Source: Entophlyctis helioformis (taxonomy: Eukaryota > Chytridiomycota > Chytridiomycetes > Chytridiales > Chytriomycetaceae). From it: DNA of 47,460 nt. The position numbers and the translations under genes are program-made. A model generated the notes under the pieces. That model made no database searches. It worked only from the letters and a program-made list of their open reading frames with translations, and was not told the DNA's origin. Below, piece after piece: positions 1 to 10,379 of the stretch. Positions within the stretch are counted from its first letter, which is position 1; each line of letters starts with the position of its first letter. The stretch is from NCBI GenBank assembly GCA_025526915.1, contig JAHLKH010000194.1:1-47460 (forward strand), read 5' to 3'.

Positions 1-883
1 CAGAAACACGATGGCCTTTGCTCGACGTCCCAGACCCAGCGGGCCAGGTCCATGAGATTGCCGTCGCCGCTGCCAATCAGGCCCGCCTTTGCAAAGTCGG
101 CCAGCACGTCGTGGATGGTCTGCACAGACACGTCAAAGGCGTTTGCAGGCACGAACTGGAGACGCAGGTCGCGGGGATCGTCTGACTCGACCTTTGAGTA
201 GATGGAGCGGAAGACGGGGTACACGCCGCGAGCGTGCAGCTCGCCAAAGACGCGGGGAGCGAAGCGCCGCGGGCGTCGCAGGCCTTGACGATGGCGGATG
301 CGATGCGCACGATGGGGTCGAAGCCCCGCTTGGTGATGATGTCGTGGTTAGTGCAGGAGCGGTAGTAGTCACGCAGGGTGAAGAAGATCTCGCGCTCCGC
401 CGCCGACACGGACAGGGCATCGGACGAGGCTGTGCAAGCACCTGCTCGATGAGCATCTGGAGGAGGTTGAAGGTGAAGTCAGACAGGCAGGCAGACAGAC
501 AGTCAGACAGGCAGGTACACACGACACACGGCACCAACGCACAGTGTTTGAGCGCTGCATGAGGCTGAGGATGTCGGTGTTGGCCAGGGCGGCATAGCGG
601 CGGCCAAAGCCGCGGCACGAGAAGTCGTAAAAGTCGGCGCACGGGTCGACGGCGTCGTGCGGGGCGGCCATCCAGGCACGCAGACGGTCGATGCCGAGCA
701 GGTGCGGAAAGTCTGCGGTGACGAGCGGCTGGAACTCTTCGTTGCGCCGGAGCAGGCTGCGGTGGTGCAAGCGGACTCGAGAGGCTCGACAGGCTCGACA
801 GGCCCGCTGCATGGACAGGGACAGCGGCAGCGGGCAGCGGCAGCAGCCAGCGAGAGCAGCGAGAGCAGCACGCGCAGATGCAT
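1..883 (-). CDS. M13 (neprilysin-like) metallopeptidase, N-terminal part, runs off the window
   Basis: Only the amino-terminal part is present; the zinc site (HExxH) would lie beyond base 1. The diagnostic M13 motif DPCADFYDFSCRGF is read near 640-600, followed by an exon with AEREIFFTLRDYYRSC and then VFGELHARGVYPVFRSIY, which match the usual order of the M13 N-lobe. One clear intron is 542-457 (GTGCGT...CCTCCAG). A possible start at 883 gives a Leu/Ala-rich signal-peptide-like segment and then CTTAAC, resembling the extracellular cysteine cap of the family, but it is in a different frame from the DPC exon. Two further frame changes, in the C-run at 254-257 and near 430, look like missing single bases. 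Family call is firm; start and exact exons are not. Expected to be a secreted or type II membrane peptidase. Confidence 0.75.
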
Positions 884-1167
884 GAGTGAGCGTGAGCGTG
901 GGTGGGTGGGTGGCTGTGTGGCAGAGGACGCGAGTGCAGGCCAATGCGAGAGTGAGCGGCCGCGCGTTTTGAGGCCGTTCAAGGGAAGCCACAGCCACTC
1001 ACGCTGCCACGGCTGCCACTCACGGCACAGCCATTGAAGCATTGACGGCCACGCTGCCACAGCCACAGCCATCCCAACCCACAGCCCTCGCAATGACGTC
1101 ATGGCTTTATTCGATGCACGCGACGACCGCGTCGGCCTCGGCCTCTCCCTCTCTGGCCGTGTCACGC

Positions 1168-4100
1168 TCAGCGCAGCTGCTCGGCACCTTGCGTAACAGA
1201 GCTGGGCACGCCCCTCCCTTGCCCTTGCCCTTGCCCTGCCCACTGCCACCGGCTCGTTGCAGCTCCCGCCGCTGGCCGCCGCAGATCATACAGCTGCGCT
1301 CCCTCGTGGAACCGCCGCACGAGATCGTCCGCAAAACAGGTTCTGCGCCGCCTTGCACAGGTCGTACGTGATCTCGTCCGTGACCACAGAGTCGTGCGGC
1401 GTAGCCAGGGTGCTGTGTCACAAAGCTGCGGATCCACGCCGCCGCCGTCATGCGCTCGCCAGACGCCTTTTGCGAAATGAGCGTCACGTAGCGCTTGAGC
1501 TTGATGCGCGTCACGTCCGACATGTCCGTCTCGTCCAGGTAGCGGTGGATGAGCGGGAGCAGGCCGGGGAACTCGGGCGTGCCCTTGCCGTTCATGATCG
1601 TGTCGATGCTCATGAGCTCGGCCTCGCCGTCGACCGCGGCTGTCTGGCCCTTGCTTGGCTCGTGCGCCGATGCCGCGTGGCCGTGGTCGCTGCCTGAATT
1701 GCTGCTGCGGCTGCTGCCGCCAAACTCGCTGCTCGACTCGCTGGCGCCGTTGGCATCCACCGTGCGGGCCAGATGGCTCCGCGACCCAGACGCCTTCATG
1801 GTGTCTGGAGTCGGCGACTCGCACGATCTGGCCTTGGCTTGCGGATCTGCCATTTCTCGCAGTCAGCCCGTCCGTCTGTCCGTCAAACATGCAAGCAGGC
1901 ATCCTGCCCACATCCCCACACCGACTCACCGATAATCTCGCGACGGAACCAAAACTTTTGCTCGAGCACCGCGTCACGCTTCTGTGCCCGCGCCATGTTC
2001 TCGTCCACGAGCGACAGCGGAATGTAAAAGTTGAGATTGTACGCCAGGATCGTGCGCGTGAGCAGCACCACAAAGATGGAAAACGCCGCGTTCTCATAGT
2101 CGGTGAGCTGGATCTCCATCGACCGGAACTCGACGCGCCAGCCCATGTTCGGGGCACTCGGCGGCGGCGGCTTGAACCGCATCGTCTGCCAGTTGGTCGA
2201 TTGGATGTTCTGCTCATGCACCGCCATCCCAGTCAGTCAGTCTAGTGTGCCCCCACAAAACACAACGCACAGCAACAGCGGACGGCAGCCTCACCTCGAA
2301 ATGGTCAGAGCTCGTCTCGTCGTTCTGGTCAATGAGCTCGCGGTACAGCACCAGCGGGTCGCGGATAAATAGGTGGGCGTAGTGTTTGGCGAGCAGGTCA
2401 TCCACACCGCCGTCGATCAGAATATTGTAAATGTCTTGGTCAAACGCCACGTCCAGGTCGTTGTACTCGTCCTTGTAGTAGCCCGACCCAGCCGATGGAG
2501 CATCCGCATCCGCGTCTGTGCCGGCATTCCCGTTGCAGCAGCCGCCCGAGTAGTTGGGCCCGGGCGACAGATACCGCGACACCGAGTCATAGCGGGACTT
2601 TGAGATGCGGTGGCTCTTGCCGTGCGAGGTGCCGTTGGCGTTCGCAGCGGCATTCGGCGCAAGGCCGCGCTCGGTCGGCGTGCGGTCATCGACGGACCCG
2701 GCAATGACGTTCCATCGGCAGTCCACGTCGGCGAGGAAGCCTCGGTACACGGGTGCTGCGGCCGTCAGGGCAAGCATAAGCGGCGCAACAACGGCCAGCT
2801 GGTCGTACAGACGGCGAGCCTCCTCGACCGAGCACGCCTGGAAGGTCACCTGCAGACACGAGCAGCCCATGCCAAAGCACATGCAGTCCATGTAGATATG
2901 GTCGGGCAGGGCGTCTGGACAGTAGGACGGGATGTCTGCGGGGACCGGCTTGCCCTGAGCAGTGAGCGCAGCGGCAAGGGTCGGTGGGATCGCCTCGCGG
3001 AACGGCGACGGCGTGTGAGTGTCCTTGAAGATGGGCAGGTTGATGGCGACCTTTGAGCCGCGACGGCGACGGATGTTGGCCGTCAGAGTCCTGCCAAGCG
3101 ACGCCAAGCCACGCCAAGCCAGTGAGGTGTGAGAAGATGGATCCTTGGCAGTGCCAAACACCCGCACAACCGCACTGCCCGCTCAGCGCGCTCAGCCGCC
3201 GACAAGGACTTACGGGAAACGGGCGTGCTTTGTGATGGCCTCGTCGGGAACAAACAGGCTCATGGAGGCGCCATGCAGCGGCGTTGGGTCGACGTGCGGC
3301 ACGAGGAACTCGTCGACGGCACCCAGCCGCGGAAAGTTGGTGAGGGTGAAGATGTACTGGTTCTCGCCCAGGAACGAGTTGCCGAGCGCGCGTCTGGCGG
3401 TGGGTGGGTTGTTAGTTGGGATTGTAAGTTGAGGTCCAAGGAGAGAGAAGAGGGCGTACCGCTTGCGCATGTTGTCTTCGACGGTGAGCATGTCCTCGAT
3501 GGTGGCGCCATAGGGGCCGCCGGGAGTGCCTTCGAGCATGTAGCGGCCGTACTCGGGCTTCCACGAGCTGTCGGGCACGGTTCTGCAGCAGGGAGATTGT
3601 TATGGTTCGGTATGATTGTTAGGCCACACCGAAGAGATCGACGGCATGCAGAACAGCGCGGCGCGGCGCGGAGCATTACCCGGCAGCCAGCGCCTCTTCC
3701 TCGATGCGGGTGAGGGCGTCGAGCGAGCGGTAGGCATCGAGCACGAGGCGAGCCTGCTTGGTGGCGGGATCGAGCTGGACGACGACGTACTCGACCTACG
3801 CGGCGGGGCGATAGGCGGCGGGGCGAGGCGGGGCGGGGCCGGGGTGGGTGGCGATAGGCGGAGGCGATCAGGCAGCGGGTCAGCCAGCAGGTCAGCCAGC
3901 AGCCGGTTTAGCCGCAGCCAGACGAGGCCAAGGCACGGGGGTCGGATGGGCAGGCAGCGAGGCCGAGTGGTAGGCAGACATAGGCAGACGCACGGCAAGG
4001 CGCGGCACGGCAGGGCACGACACGATACGACTGCCGGCTGCCTTGCCATGCGCTGCATGTGCTGCCTTGCCCTGTGCTGCATGAGCCGCCCGACTTGGGA

Positions 4101-4364
4101 CTTGGACGCAGCAGCCCACGGACAGCCTGCCCGGCACACGCATGCAGACACGGACACACACAGACACACCACACACACACACACACATGCAGATACACAG
4201 TCACAGTCACACACCTCGTCGCCCCACAGCAGGTGGTCCTTGCGCCGCGCCTTGATCCGGTGCCAGATGCTCAGAAACTGCGCGATGCCATGTGCCCGCA
4301 CGTGGTCGGCGTACGGCCGCACCTCGTCCCAGTCCATCGGCGTGCCCAGCGACAGCAGTCCCAT
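1168..4364 (-). CDS. GCLC: Glutamate-cysteine ligase catalytic subunit
   Basis: Catalyses ATP-dependent joining of glutamate and cysteine, the first step of glutathione synthesis, in the cytosol. Exons are about 4364-4215, 3795-3680, 3582-3460, 3393-3214, 3090-2295, 2209-1930 and 1846-1168, with matching phases. Recognisable blocks in order: [15 protein letters not shown] at the start, [77 protein letters not shown] (the strongest family signature), SIDTIMNG and [16 protein letters not shown]. The exon sum is two bases over a multiple of three, and the reading shows two single-base insertions near the end, around 1333-1336 (T4 run on the coding strand) and around 1395-1405; removing them gives 773 aa, somewhat longer than animal GCLC. 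The linker after residue 540 is Ser-rich. The first intron holds a CA-rich microsatellite. Confidence 0.93.
4134..4214. repeat. CA/CACA microsatellite in GCLC intron 1
   Basis: Low-complexity stretch dominated by CACA and ACACGGACAC units at the 5' side of GCLC intron 1 (donor at 4214-4213). It has no coding reading and abuts the splice donor. Confidence 0.8.
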
Positions 4365-4378
4365 CTTGTTGCTCTTGG

Positions 4379-4430
4379 TGTTCTCGGTGTTGTTCTCGGT
4401 GTTGTTCTCGGTGTTGTTCTCGGTGATGTT
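4379..4430. repeat. 12-bp tandem repeat in the GCLC leader
   Basis: About four copies of a 12-base unit (gttgttctcggt) directly upstream of the GCLC start codon at 4364. On the minus strand the unit stays open in the GCLC frame and would encode Glu-Asn-Asn-Thr repeats if translation began upstream, but the first good match to the family starts at the ATG at 4364. Confidence 0.8.
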
Positions 4431-4630
4431 CTTGTTGTGATGGCTCGTATGCTGTCTGCTGCTCGCTACCTGCTGTGTCAAGTTGTCAATCGACAGACAA
4501 AGTGCATCCACATTATTCCGCCAGATCTGATCTTGCGACGAAAAGAAAAACGAGCCCGGCTCTGCACGTGAGCGCCACACTGCCCGCCACCACGCTGCCC
4601 ACCACCACGCTGCTCCCATCGCATCCGCCT

Positions 4631-7279
4631 TCATTGCACGGTCAACACCGCTCTCGGTCCACCGCTCCCGCCACCGACGGCATTCGCGCCGCTCGGCCGT
4701 CGCGACTGCTGCGCAACAAGCGCGTTGATCGCCCCAACCACCGGCTGCCGTGCCCGATCGTACCGCCGCTGCACAAGCATCCGCTCGCGCTCAAGGCTGC
4801 GGTCAAGGAGTCGCAGCATCTCGTGCAGCTCGTCGGCACTCATCGCCTCAAACACCTGCTGCGACACCGCATTGACTCCTGTGGTTGCTGCCTTGCTGGC
4901 CCCGTGGGACGCGCTGGCCGTCGGCACGGCAAGGAACCCTGCCGACGTGGATGGCGCGAGTGCAGAGGCGGGCACCGACGGGTAGGTCGACAGGTCGGCG
5001 TAGGGGCCGGCGTCCATGGGCGAGCTTGGCGCCGAGCTGCTGTTGATCGCTGATAGGCCCGCCACCTTGCCCATCGGCATCGGCATCTGTCACCCGCAAC
5101 CCGTGGTCAGCATGCATCCCTACACAGTCTTGTCCAGTGCGGCCCATCGCATCGCCACAGCCCAGGCACGCTCTTACATCCAGAATCGTGTCGCGGACAG
5201 ATCCGGTGGGCCCAGAGTTCCCGCTGTCGTAGCTTTGAGAAGATCCATATCCGCCGACGCCGCCGACGCCAGCAGTGGTTGGAGAACCAGCCCCTGTTCC
5301 CGTCCACGGCTTCCAGGGCGATGCATTCAGCATCGACTGCCGCAACGTGCGGTCGTCCACATCGCCCATATCCACAGGACCGCCTCCGCCTCCACTACCG
5401 CCACCAACACTGCCGCTGCTGCTGCCACCATACGATCCGTCCGCATACCCGCCAGCCGGCGTCGGGTGGAAGCGGCTCTGTCGCACAGTGTCGTACCCAG
5501 ACGATCCATCATCGTCGGCCCATGGTTGCGCCGACTGCTGCGACGTCATCGACTGCTGCGTCTCGCGCGCAGACGCCATGAAGCCGGCCTTGACCGTCGC
5601 GTCCTCGACATCGCCGCCATCGCCGCGGTCGCCCAGCCGCACATCGCTCATCGACTGGTTCAGCCCAGCATCCGACTCGTCGCCGTCATCGCCATCGTCG
5701 TCGTCATCGCCCGTCTCTGAATCATCGTCCTGCTTCCAGTGTCAGCCACAGCACATCACATCGCTCCGAGGGCTTCATCGCCATGGTTGACGTGCAGGAA
5801 CTCACGCTCGCGTTGCCATTGAGCCGGCCCTTTTCAATCTCGACCAGCGCCTGCCGGATAAGACCGTCCATCACATGCAACCCTTTTGCACCGCGGATAA
5901 ACGGATCCTGTCCACACATCACACCAACCACGCATGAGTGTCACCACAACGTCGTTCTCAATCATGTGCACCAGAAGGGATGCACTCACGTCGAGGAGCT
6001 GCGCGGCAGACGGCCGCGATGCGGGGGTCCTTGGTCAAACACAAGGCAATGAACCGGCGGAACGCGGCCGAGAAGCCCTCTTCGTTTTCCAGTGTCGGCG
6101 GCGGCTTGGCGGGGATCATGAAGATTGCCTAATCCAGCGCAATCCAAGCACAGCACCGCTCAGTTCTCTTTGCCGTTTGTGCCGACTCGCACGCCACGTC
6201 ACGCCACACTTACACGCATCGGGTGCAGGTTATGGTACGGCGGCCGTCCCTGCGCCATCTCGATGCACGTGATGCCGAGGGACCAGATGTCGGCCTTTGT
6301 GCCGTATCCCACCTCCTGGATGACCTCTGGCGCCATCCAGAACGGCGTGCCAATGACCGTGACACGCTTGGACGCCGCGTCGCCCGCCACGCCAAAATCC
6401 GCCAGCTTGGCCTCGCCCTTGTCATTGAGCAGGATGTTGCTGCATCGTGCGGCGTTCGACGTGCGAAGTGAGTGAGTGAGCGTGCGTGCACATGTGCGTG
6501 AGGAGAGGACATCGGGCAGGACGAGCAGGACGAGCAGGAAGAGCAGAAAGAGCAGGTTGGCAGGAAAGCAAGAGGGGGCCAGCTTACCCAGCCTTGATAT
6601 CGCGGTGGATCTTGCGGCGGTCGTGGAGGTAGCAGAGGCCGTGCAGCACGTTGGCGCACACGAGCGCGATCATGGGCTCGGTCAGACACGAGCCACAGAG
6701 CCGCATCACGTCCGCGACAGACCCGGCCTCGCAGTACTCCATGACAATCTGCCCGGTTGCGGTGTGAGTGGACTGGATACGAGCGGAAAGGCCAAGGAGA
6801 GACTAGGAGGACATAGGAGAGAGCGTACCCACAGGTCGTTGTCGTGCAGAAACGAGCCGTAGAACTGCACGACAAACGGCGAGGCGAAGCCGGTCATGAT
6901 GTTGATCTCCTTGGTGTTCTGGTCGAGGTCGTTGTCGATGGGGATGCGCTTGATGGCGCACACCATGCCGGTGCGGCGGTGGATGGCCTTGTGGACCGTG
7001 CCGTACGACCTGGCCGGGGTGTGCAGGGCCGTGCAGGACAGGGCAGGACAGGGCAGGACAGGGCAGGACAGAGGTGCGAGTGTGAGCACATGTGAGTGAT
7101 GTGGCCCCATACGCCAATACGCCGTTACGCCAATACGCCAATACGCCGTTACGCCAATACACAGGCTGGCTGACAGACTGGCTGGCTGGCTGGCGTACGC
7201 ACCCTTCGCCAACCTTGGCGAGCAGCGTAAACAGCGTCGTGGGGTCCGAGCTGAGCTCCTGCTCCGTCAGTTCCAGCAT
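4631..7279 (-). CDS. STE20-group kinase of the MST/Hippo type with C-terminal SARAH domain
   Basis: Ser/Thr kinase. Eight exons: 7279-7203, 7009-6829, 6748-6588, 6439-6214, 6128-5990, 5907-5806, 5729-5178, 5086-4631. Kinase domain, about residues 15-260: glycine loop [18 protein letters not shown] with the ATP lysine, IVMEYC, catalytic HRDIKAGN, DFG, and activation segment [19 protein letters not shown], typical of GCK/MST kinases. After it come DPFIRGAKG, a Gly/Ser/Asp-rich linker, and near residues 575-620 a SARAH helix ([15 protein letters not shown] ... [14 protein letters not shown]) that matches the dimerisation module of MST1/2 and Hippo. Exon 5 carries one extra C in the C5 run at 6023-6027; without it the subdomain XI reading becomes [14 protein letters not shown] and the exon total gives 630 aa. 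Likely a self-dimerising kinase of a Hippo- or SIN-like pathway. Confidence 0.92.
7010..7202. repeat. Two minisatellites inside kinase intron 1
   Basis: The first intron of the kinase gene holds a 10-base tandem repeat (gggcaggaca, about four copies, 7031-7070) and a second array of tacgccaa/tacgccgt units at about 7110-7160. Both lie wholly within the intron between donor 7202 and acceptor 7010. Confidence 0.8.
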
Positions 7280-7519
7280 CGAGTGGTTGTGTGCAGAAGT
7301 GTTGTTGTGGTCGTTGTGGTCGTTGTTGTGGCTGTTCAGATGGCCGAGGGCAAGATCAACGTTCAATGCTCAACGTTCAACGTCCAACGGTCACGGGTTG
7401 GCTTCTCCCTCGGATCCCCTCGGATCCCCTCCGATCCCGCCCTCCTTGCAGAGCCTGGCTGCATCCACACTGCCGGCCGTGTCTACATGCTGATGTCTGT
7501 TTATTGCTGCCGTGGTGGC

Positions 7520-9251
7520 TCATGCCCAGTCGGTCGTTCGCGGCGCTTTGCGTCGCTTGATGAACTGCCCTCGGCCCATACACACACACGGCACGGTGTA
7601 AGTCGCAGTCGCACATCCAACTTCGGGGGCTCGTGTGGCGGCAAACAGGCTTACCAGCACGGGATCAATGGCTGTGGCGGGGACTGAGCTGGCCAGCGCT
7701 GTCTGGCCGCCTTTGCTGTTGCTGCCATTGCTGCTGCTGTTTGCAGGGCCGCTGGTTGGTCGTCCGTAGACAGCTGGTGGCAAGGAGTGCATATCCACAC
7801 GATCATTTCGCCGCTGAGAGTCATGCCCCGCGTCGCTGTCTGCGTGCCGTTTCCGGGAATGCTCGTTCCCGCTTCCACTTCCACTTCCTATCCGACTGCC
7901 ACTGCGATCGTCGAGTGGTCTTGATGACCCCACACTCCCGGCCCGATCGTCTGGCTTCCGAACCAGTCCACTATTACTGCTGCCACCACTACTGCTCTTG
8001 TTGTTGTTGCTGTTGCTGTTGCTCCCGCTGGACAGCCCACCCAGATTGGCTAACCCGCGCGTCGCCACATGCTTGGTGACGAGCTTGTCCACATAGCCGG
8101 TCTCGCCGCGTCGCACCACCTGGCCAAACTTGTTGTACGTGTCTGACGTGACGTGCGGTGCTGCCTTGGATATCCGGCTTGCCTGCACGCTCGTGGCCGG
8201 TCTCGCAACCGACGCGCTCGACGAAAAATGCTGCATGCTGAGCAAGCCGTGCAAGCCGTGTGCGCGTGAGTGAGACGTCTGGTGCCAAGCCGGTCGCAGC
8301 TATGCACGCATGGGGCTGTGCGTTACCTTTTGCGCGACGCCTTGATGGCCTTGTCCAAAATGCCCACTTTCTTCTCTGTGCAGCCCAAGCACACGTCGTG
8401 CTGTCAGATCACAGCCACACCCCATACCGGCCGGCCGCACCGAGCATAGGACGTACTTGGGGCACCCCATCCACCGCCACGGCTGCCGCCTACAGCAGCA
8501 CGGTATCCGACGTTCTCAATGACGCGCACCCGTCGCGCGTCCTTCATGCCCGCGTCTTCACGTTTCAGCGCACGCAGCCTGGCGCTCAGTCGTGCCTCGC
8601 GGTCGCCAACTTCGCGCATCTTGGACTCGTACAGCTCTCGCCACGACTCGGGCGACAACGGATGCTCCTCGTTGGCGCGTCGGATGTCTGCGTACTCTGA
8701 CAGACAGTGGTGTTTCCAGAGCTCTGTCCTCGAGCGTTAGTTGTTTGTGCGGTGTGCCGTGTGCCGTGTGCCATGTGCGGTGTGCTGCGAGGCGTACCGT
8801 CAGACTCGTCGAGGATCTGCAGGTTATGGCTTTCGATGAGGTTGAGCTGGCAGGGCGGGAAGGCAGACAGCCAAGATGAGTGGGCGGGGGCCGGCGATCA
8901 CGGCAGGACGAGCACTTGCAGGCATACCTGTGCCGATGTGCACAGCTGGAGCACCCGGCGGATGAGCGTGTACGGCACCTGGCCCAGACTCGTGAGGGCT
9001 TCGACGCCACGCCATCCATCGCATGCGCAAAGTCAGTCGACGCAGGCGTGGGCCGTGGATCACGCCGGCCAAGCAGTCGCCAGCCAGTCGCGGGCAAGAA
9101 GCGGCGCTGAACGAGGGCACGTACAGGCGACGTTCTTTTCGAGGGTGCGCAGGCTCAGCTCGACGAGCGTGGGCACACGGGAGCCGCCGCGCCGCGCCGC
9201 CGCTGTGCGTGGGCCCGTCTGTGCCTTGGATACCGGCAGGCACTCGCTCAT
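7520..9251 (-). CDS. ELA1: Elongin A (transcription elongation factor B, subunit A)
   Basis: Elongin A binds RNA polymerase II and, through elongin C, a cullin ubiquitin ligase in the nucleus. Seven exons close exactly in frame at 382 aa: 9251-9125, 8998-8928, 8846-8798, 8723-8494, 8370-8327, 8237-7655, 7564-7520. The family pattern is clear in residues 20-130: VPTLVELSLRTLEKNV, LTSLGQVPYTLIRRVLQLC, LNLIESHNLQILDES (the BC-box/F-box-like region), then DELWKHHC and SPESWRELYESKMREV. A basic motif KVGILDKAIKASRK follows. The C-terminal third is low complexity (Ser, Asn, Gly, Arg) and ends with the basic tail FIKRRKAPRTTDWA. It is divergent from the triphosphatase gene at 9330; only 78 bases separate the two possible starts. 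Confidence 0.88.
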
Positions 9252-9329
9252 TGCAGCGTCGAGTCGTGGTCGTTTTGGTCGTTGCTGGTTGTGGTCACAG
9301 CCGTGGCCGTTGTTGTGGTCGTGGATAAA
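9252..9329. promoter_or_regulatory. Short bidirectional promoter between elongin A and the ITPase-like gene
   Basis: Head-to-head start codons at 9251 (minus) and 9330 (plus, or 9375 if the second Met is used) leave only 78-123 bases for two promoters. The stretch is rich in GTTGTGG/GTCGTGG repeats and has no TATA box that I can see. Confidence 0.55.
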
Positions 9330-10193
9330 ATGGGCAAGCGTCGCAGAGCAGCTTGCCCAGCAGCGCAGATTCTAATGAGCAGCACAGGCAGCACAGGCAG
9401 CACAGGCGGCACAGGCGGCACAGGCGTGCTACGGGTCGCCGTCGGAACCACCAACCCCGCCAAGCTGCGTGCCGTCGAGGCGGCCTGCACCCAGATCTTC
9501 CTGTCGCCGCTGCCGTCGCCGGTGCCTGCCGCAGCTGCCACAGCTGCCGCCACAGGCGTGTACCAGTCGATCGAGGTCGTCGGCATCTCGGTGCCCAGCG
9601 GCGTGCGAGACCAGCCGCTGTCGGACGCCGAGACGCAGACGGGTGCGCTGACACGCGCACGGGCCGTGCTGGCTGCCGACCCGACGGCGCACTACGGCGT
9701 CGGTGTCGAGGGCGGTGCACAGGAGACGCTTGGGCGGTGGTTCGAGTCGGGCTGGATCTGCGTGGTCGACCGCTCGGTGAGTCGTGCGTGTGCGTGTGTG
9801 TGTGTGTTGGTTGGACCGCGGCGCTGGCACGCTGGCACGCTGACACGCTGGCTGACACGCTGACACTGGGCCAGGGCCGCGTCGGGCTCGGCACGTCTGG
9901 CCGCTACGAGCTGTCGGCCGGGATCATGAAGCGGCTTCTGGCGGGCGAGGAGCTTGCCCAGGTGATTGACGATCTGAGCGGCCTGTCGGACGTGCGGTCG
10001 ACGCAAGGCGCGATGGGTGAGCAGCGCTGGCAGTGGGCCGGCGGGTCTGCCTGCGACGCGCTCGCTGACGAGTGCGGTGGTGGCTGCGGCAGGCCTGGTG
10101 ACCAACGGCCTGGTGCCGCGCGACACGGCGTACGTGCACGGCGTGCTGTTTGCCTTTGCGCCGTTTGTGTCCAGCCCGGCCCTGTGGCAATAA
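9330..10193 (+). CDS. Inosine/xanthosine triphosphatase, YjjX (NTPase I/T) family
   Basis: Hydrolyses non-canonical purine nucleotides (ITP, XTP) to clean the nucleotide pool. Three exons: start-9776, 9875-10016, 10093-10193. From the Met at 9375 they total 645 bases (214 aa); an in-frame Met at 9330 would add 15 residues. Family blocks: AVGTTNPAKLRAVEAAC near the N terminus, VPSGVRDQPLSDAETQTGA, YGVGVEGG (substrate/metal pocket), GLGTSGRYEL, and GAMGLVTNGLVPRDTAYVHG formed across the second intron. The N terminus is a run of SerThrGly repeats. The stop codon TAA lies inside an AATAAA hexamer (10189-10194). CAP begins 187 bases downstream. Confidence 0.9.
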
Positions 10194-10379
10194 AGACTCT
10201 CTGCGTGACCAGCAGCGCCTGTCTTGTCCAGCGTCGTTGTCGTCGTAGTCGTCGTGCTGATCGTTGTCGTGCTGGTCGTTGCGTCGTAGTCACGGCCACT
10301 CGGCCAGGCGCGTTCGCCTCGTCACGCTGCCGCCGCCGCCGCACCTTTGCGCTCAGATCCACATCGCCATCGCCATACC

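Noticed and set aside
7031..7160. Short regular repeats that could suggest a CRISPR array
   Set aside because: Ten-base tandem minisatellites without spacers, inside a spliced intron of a eukaryotic gene.
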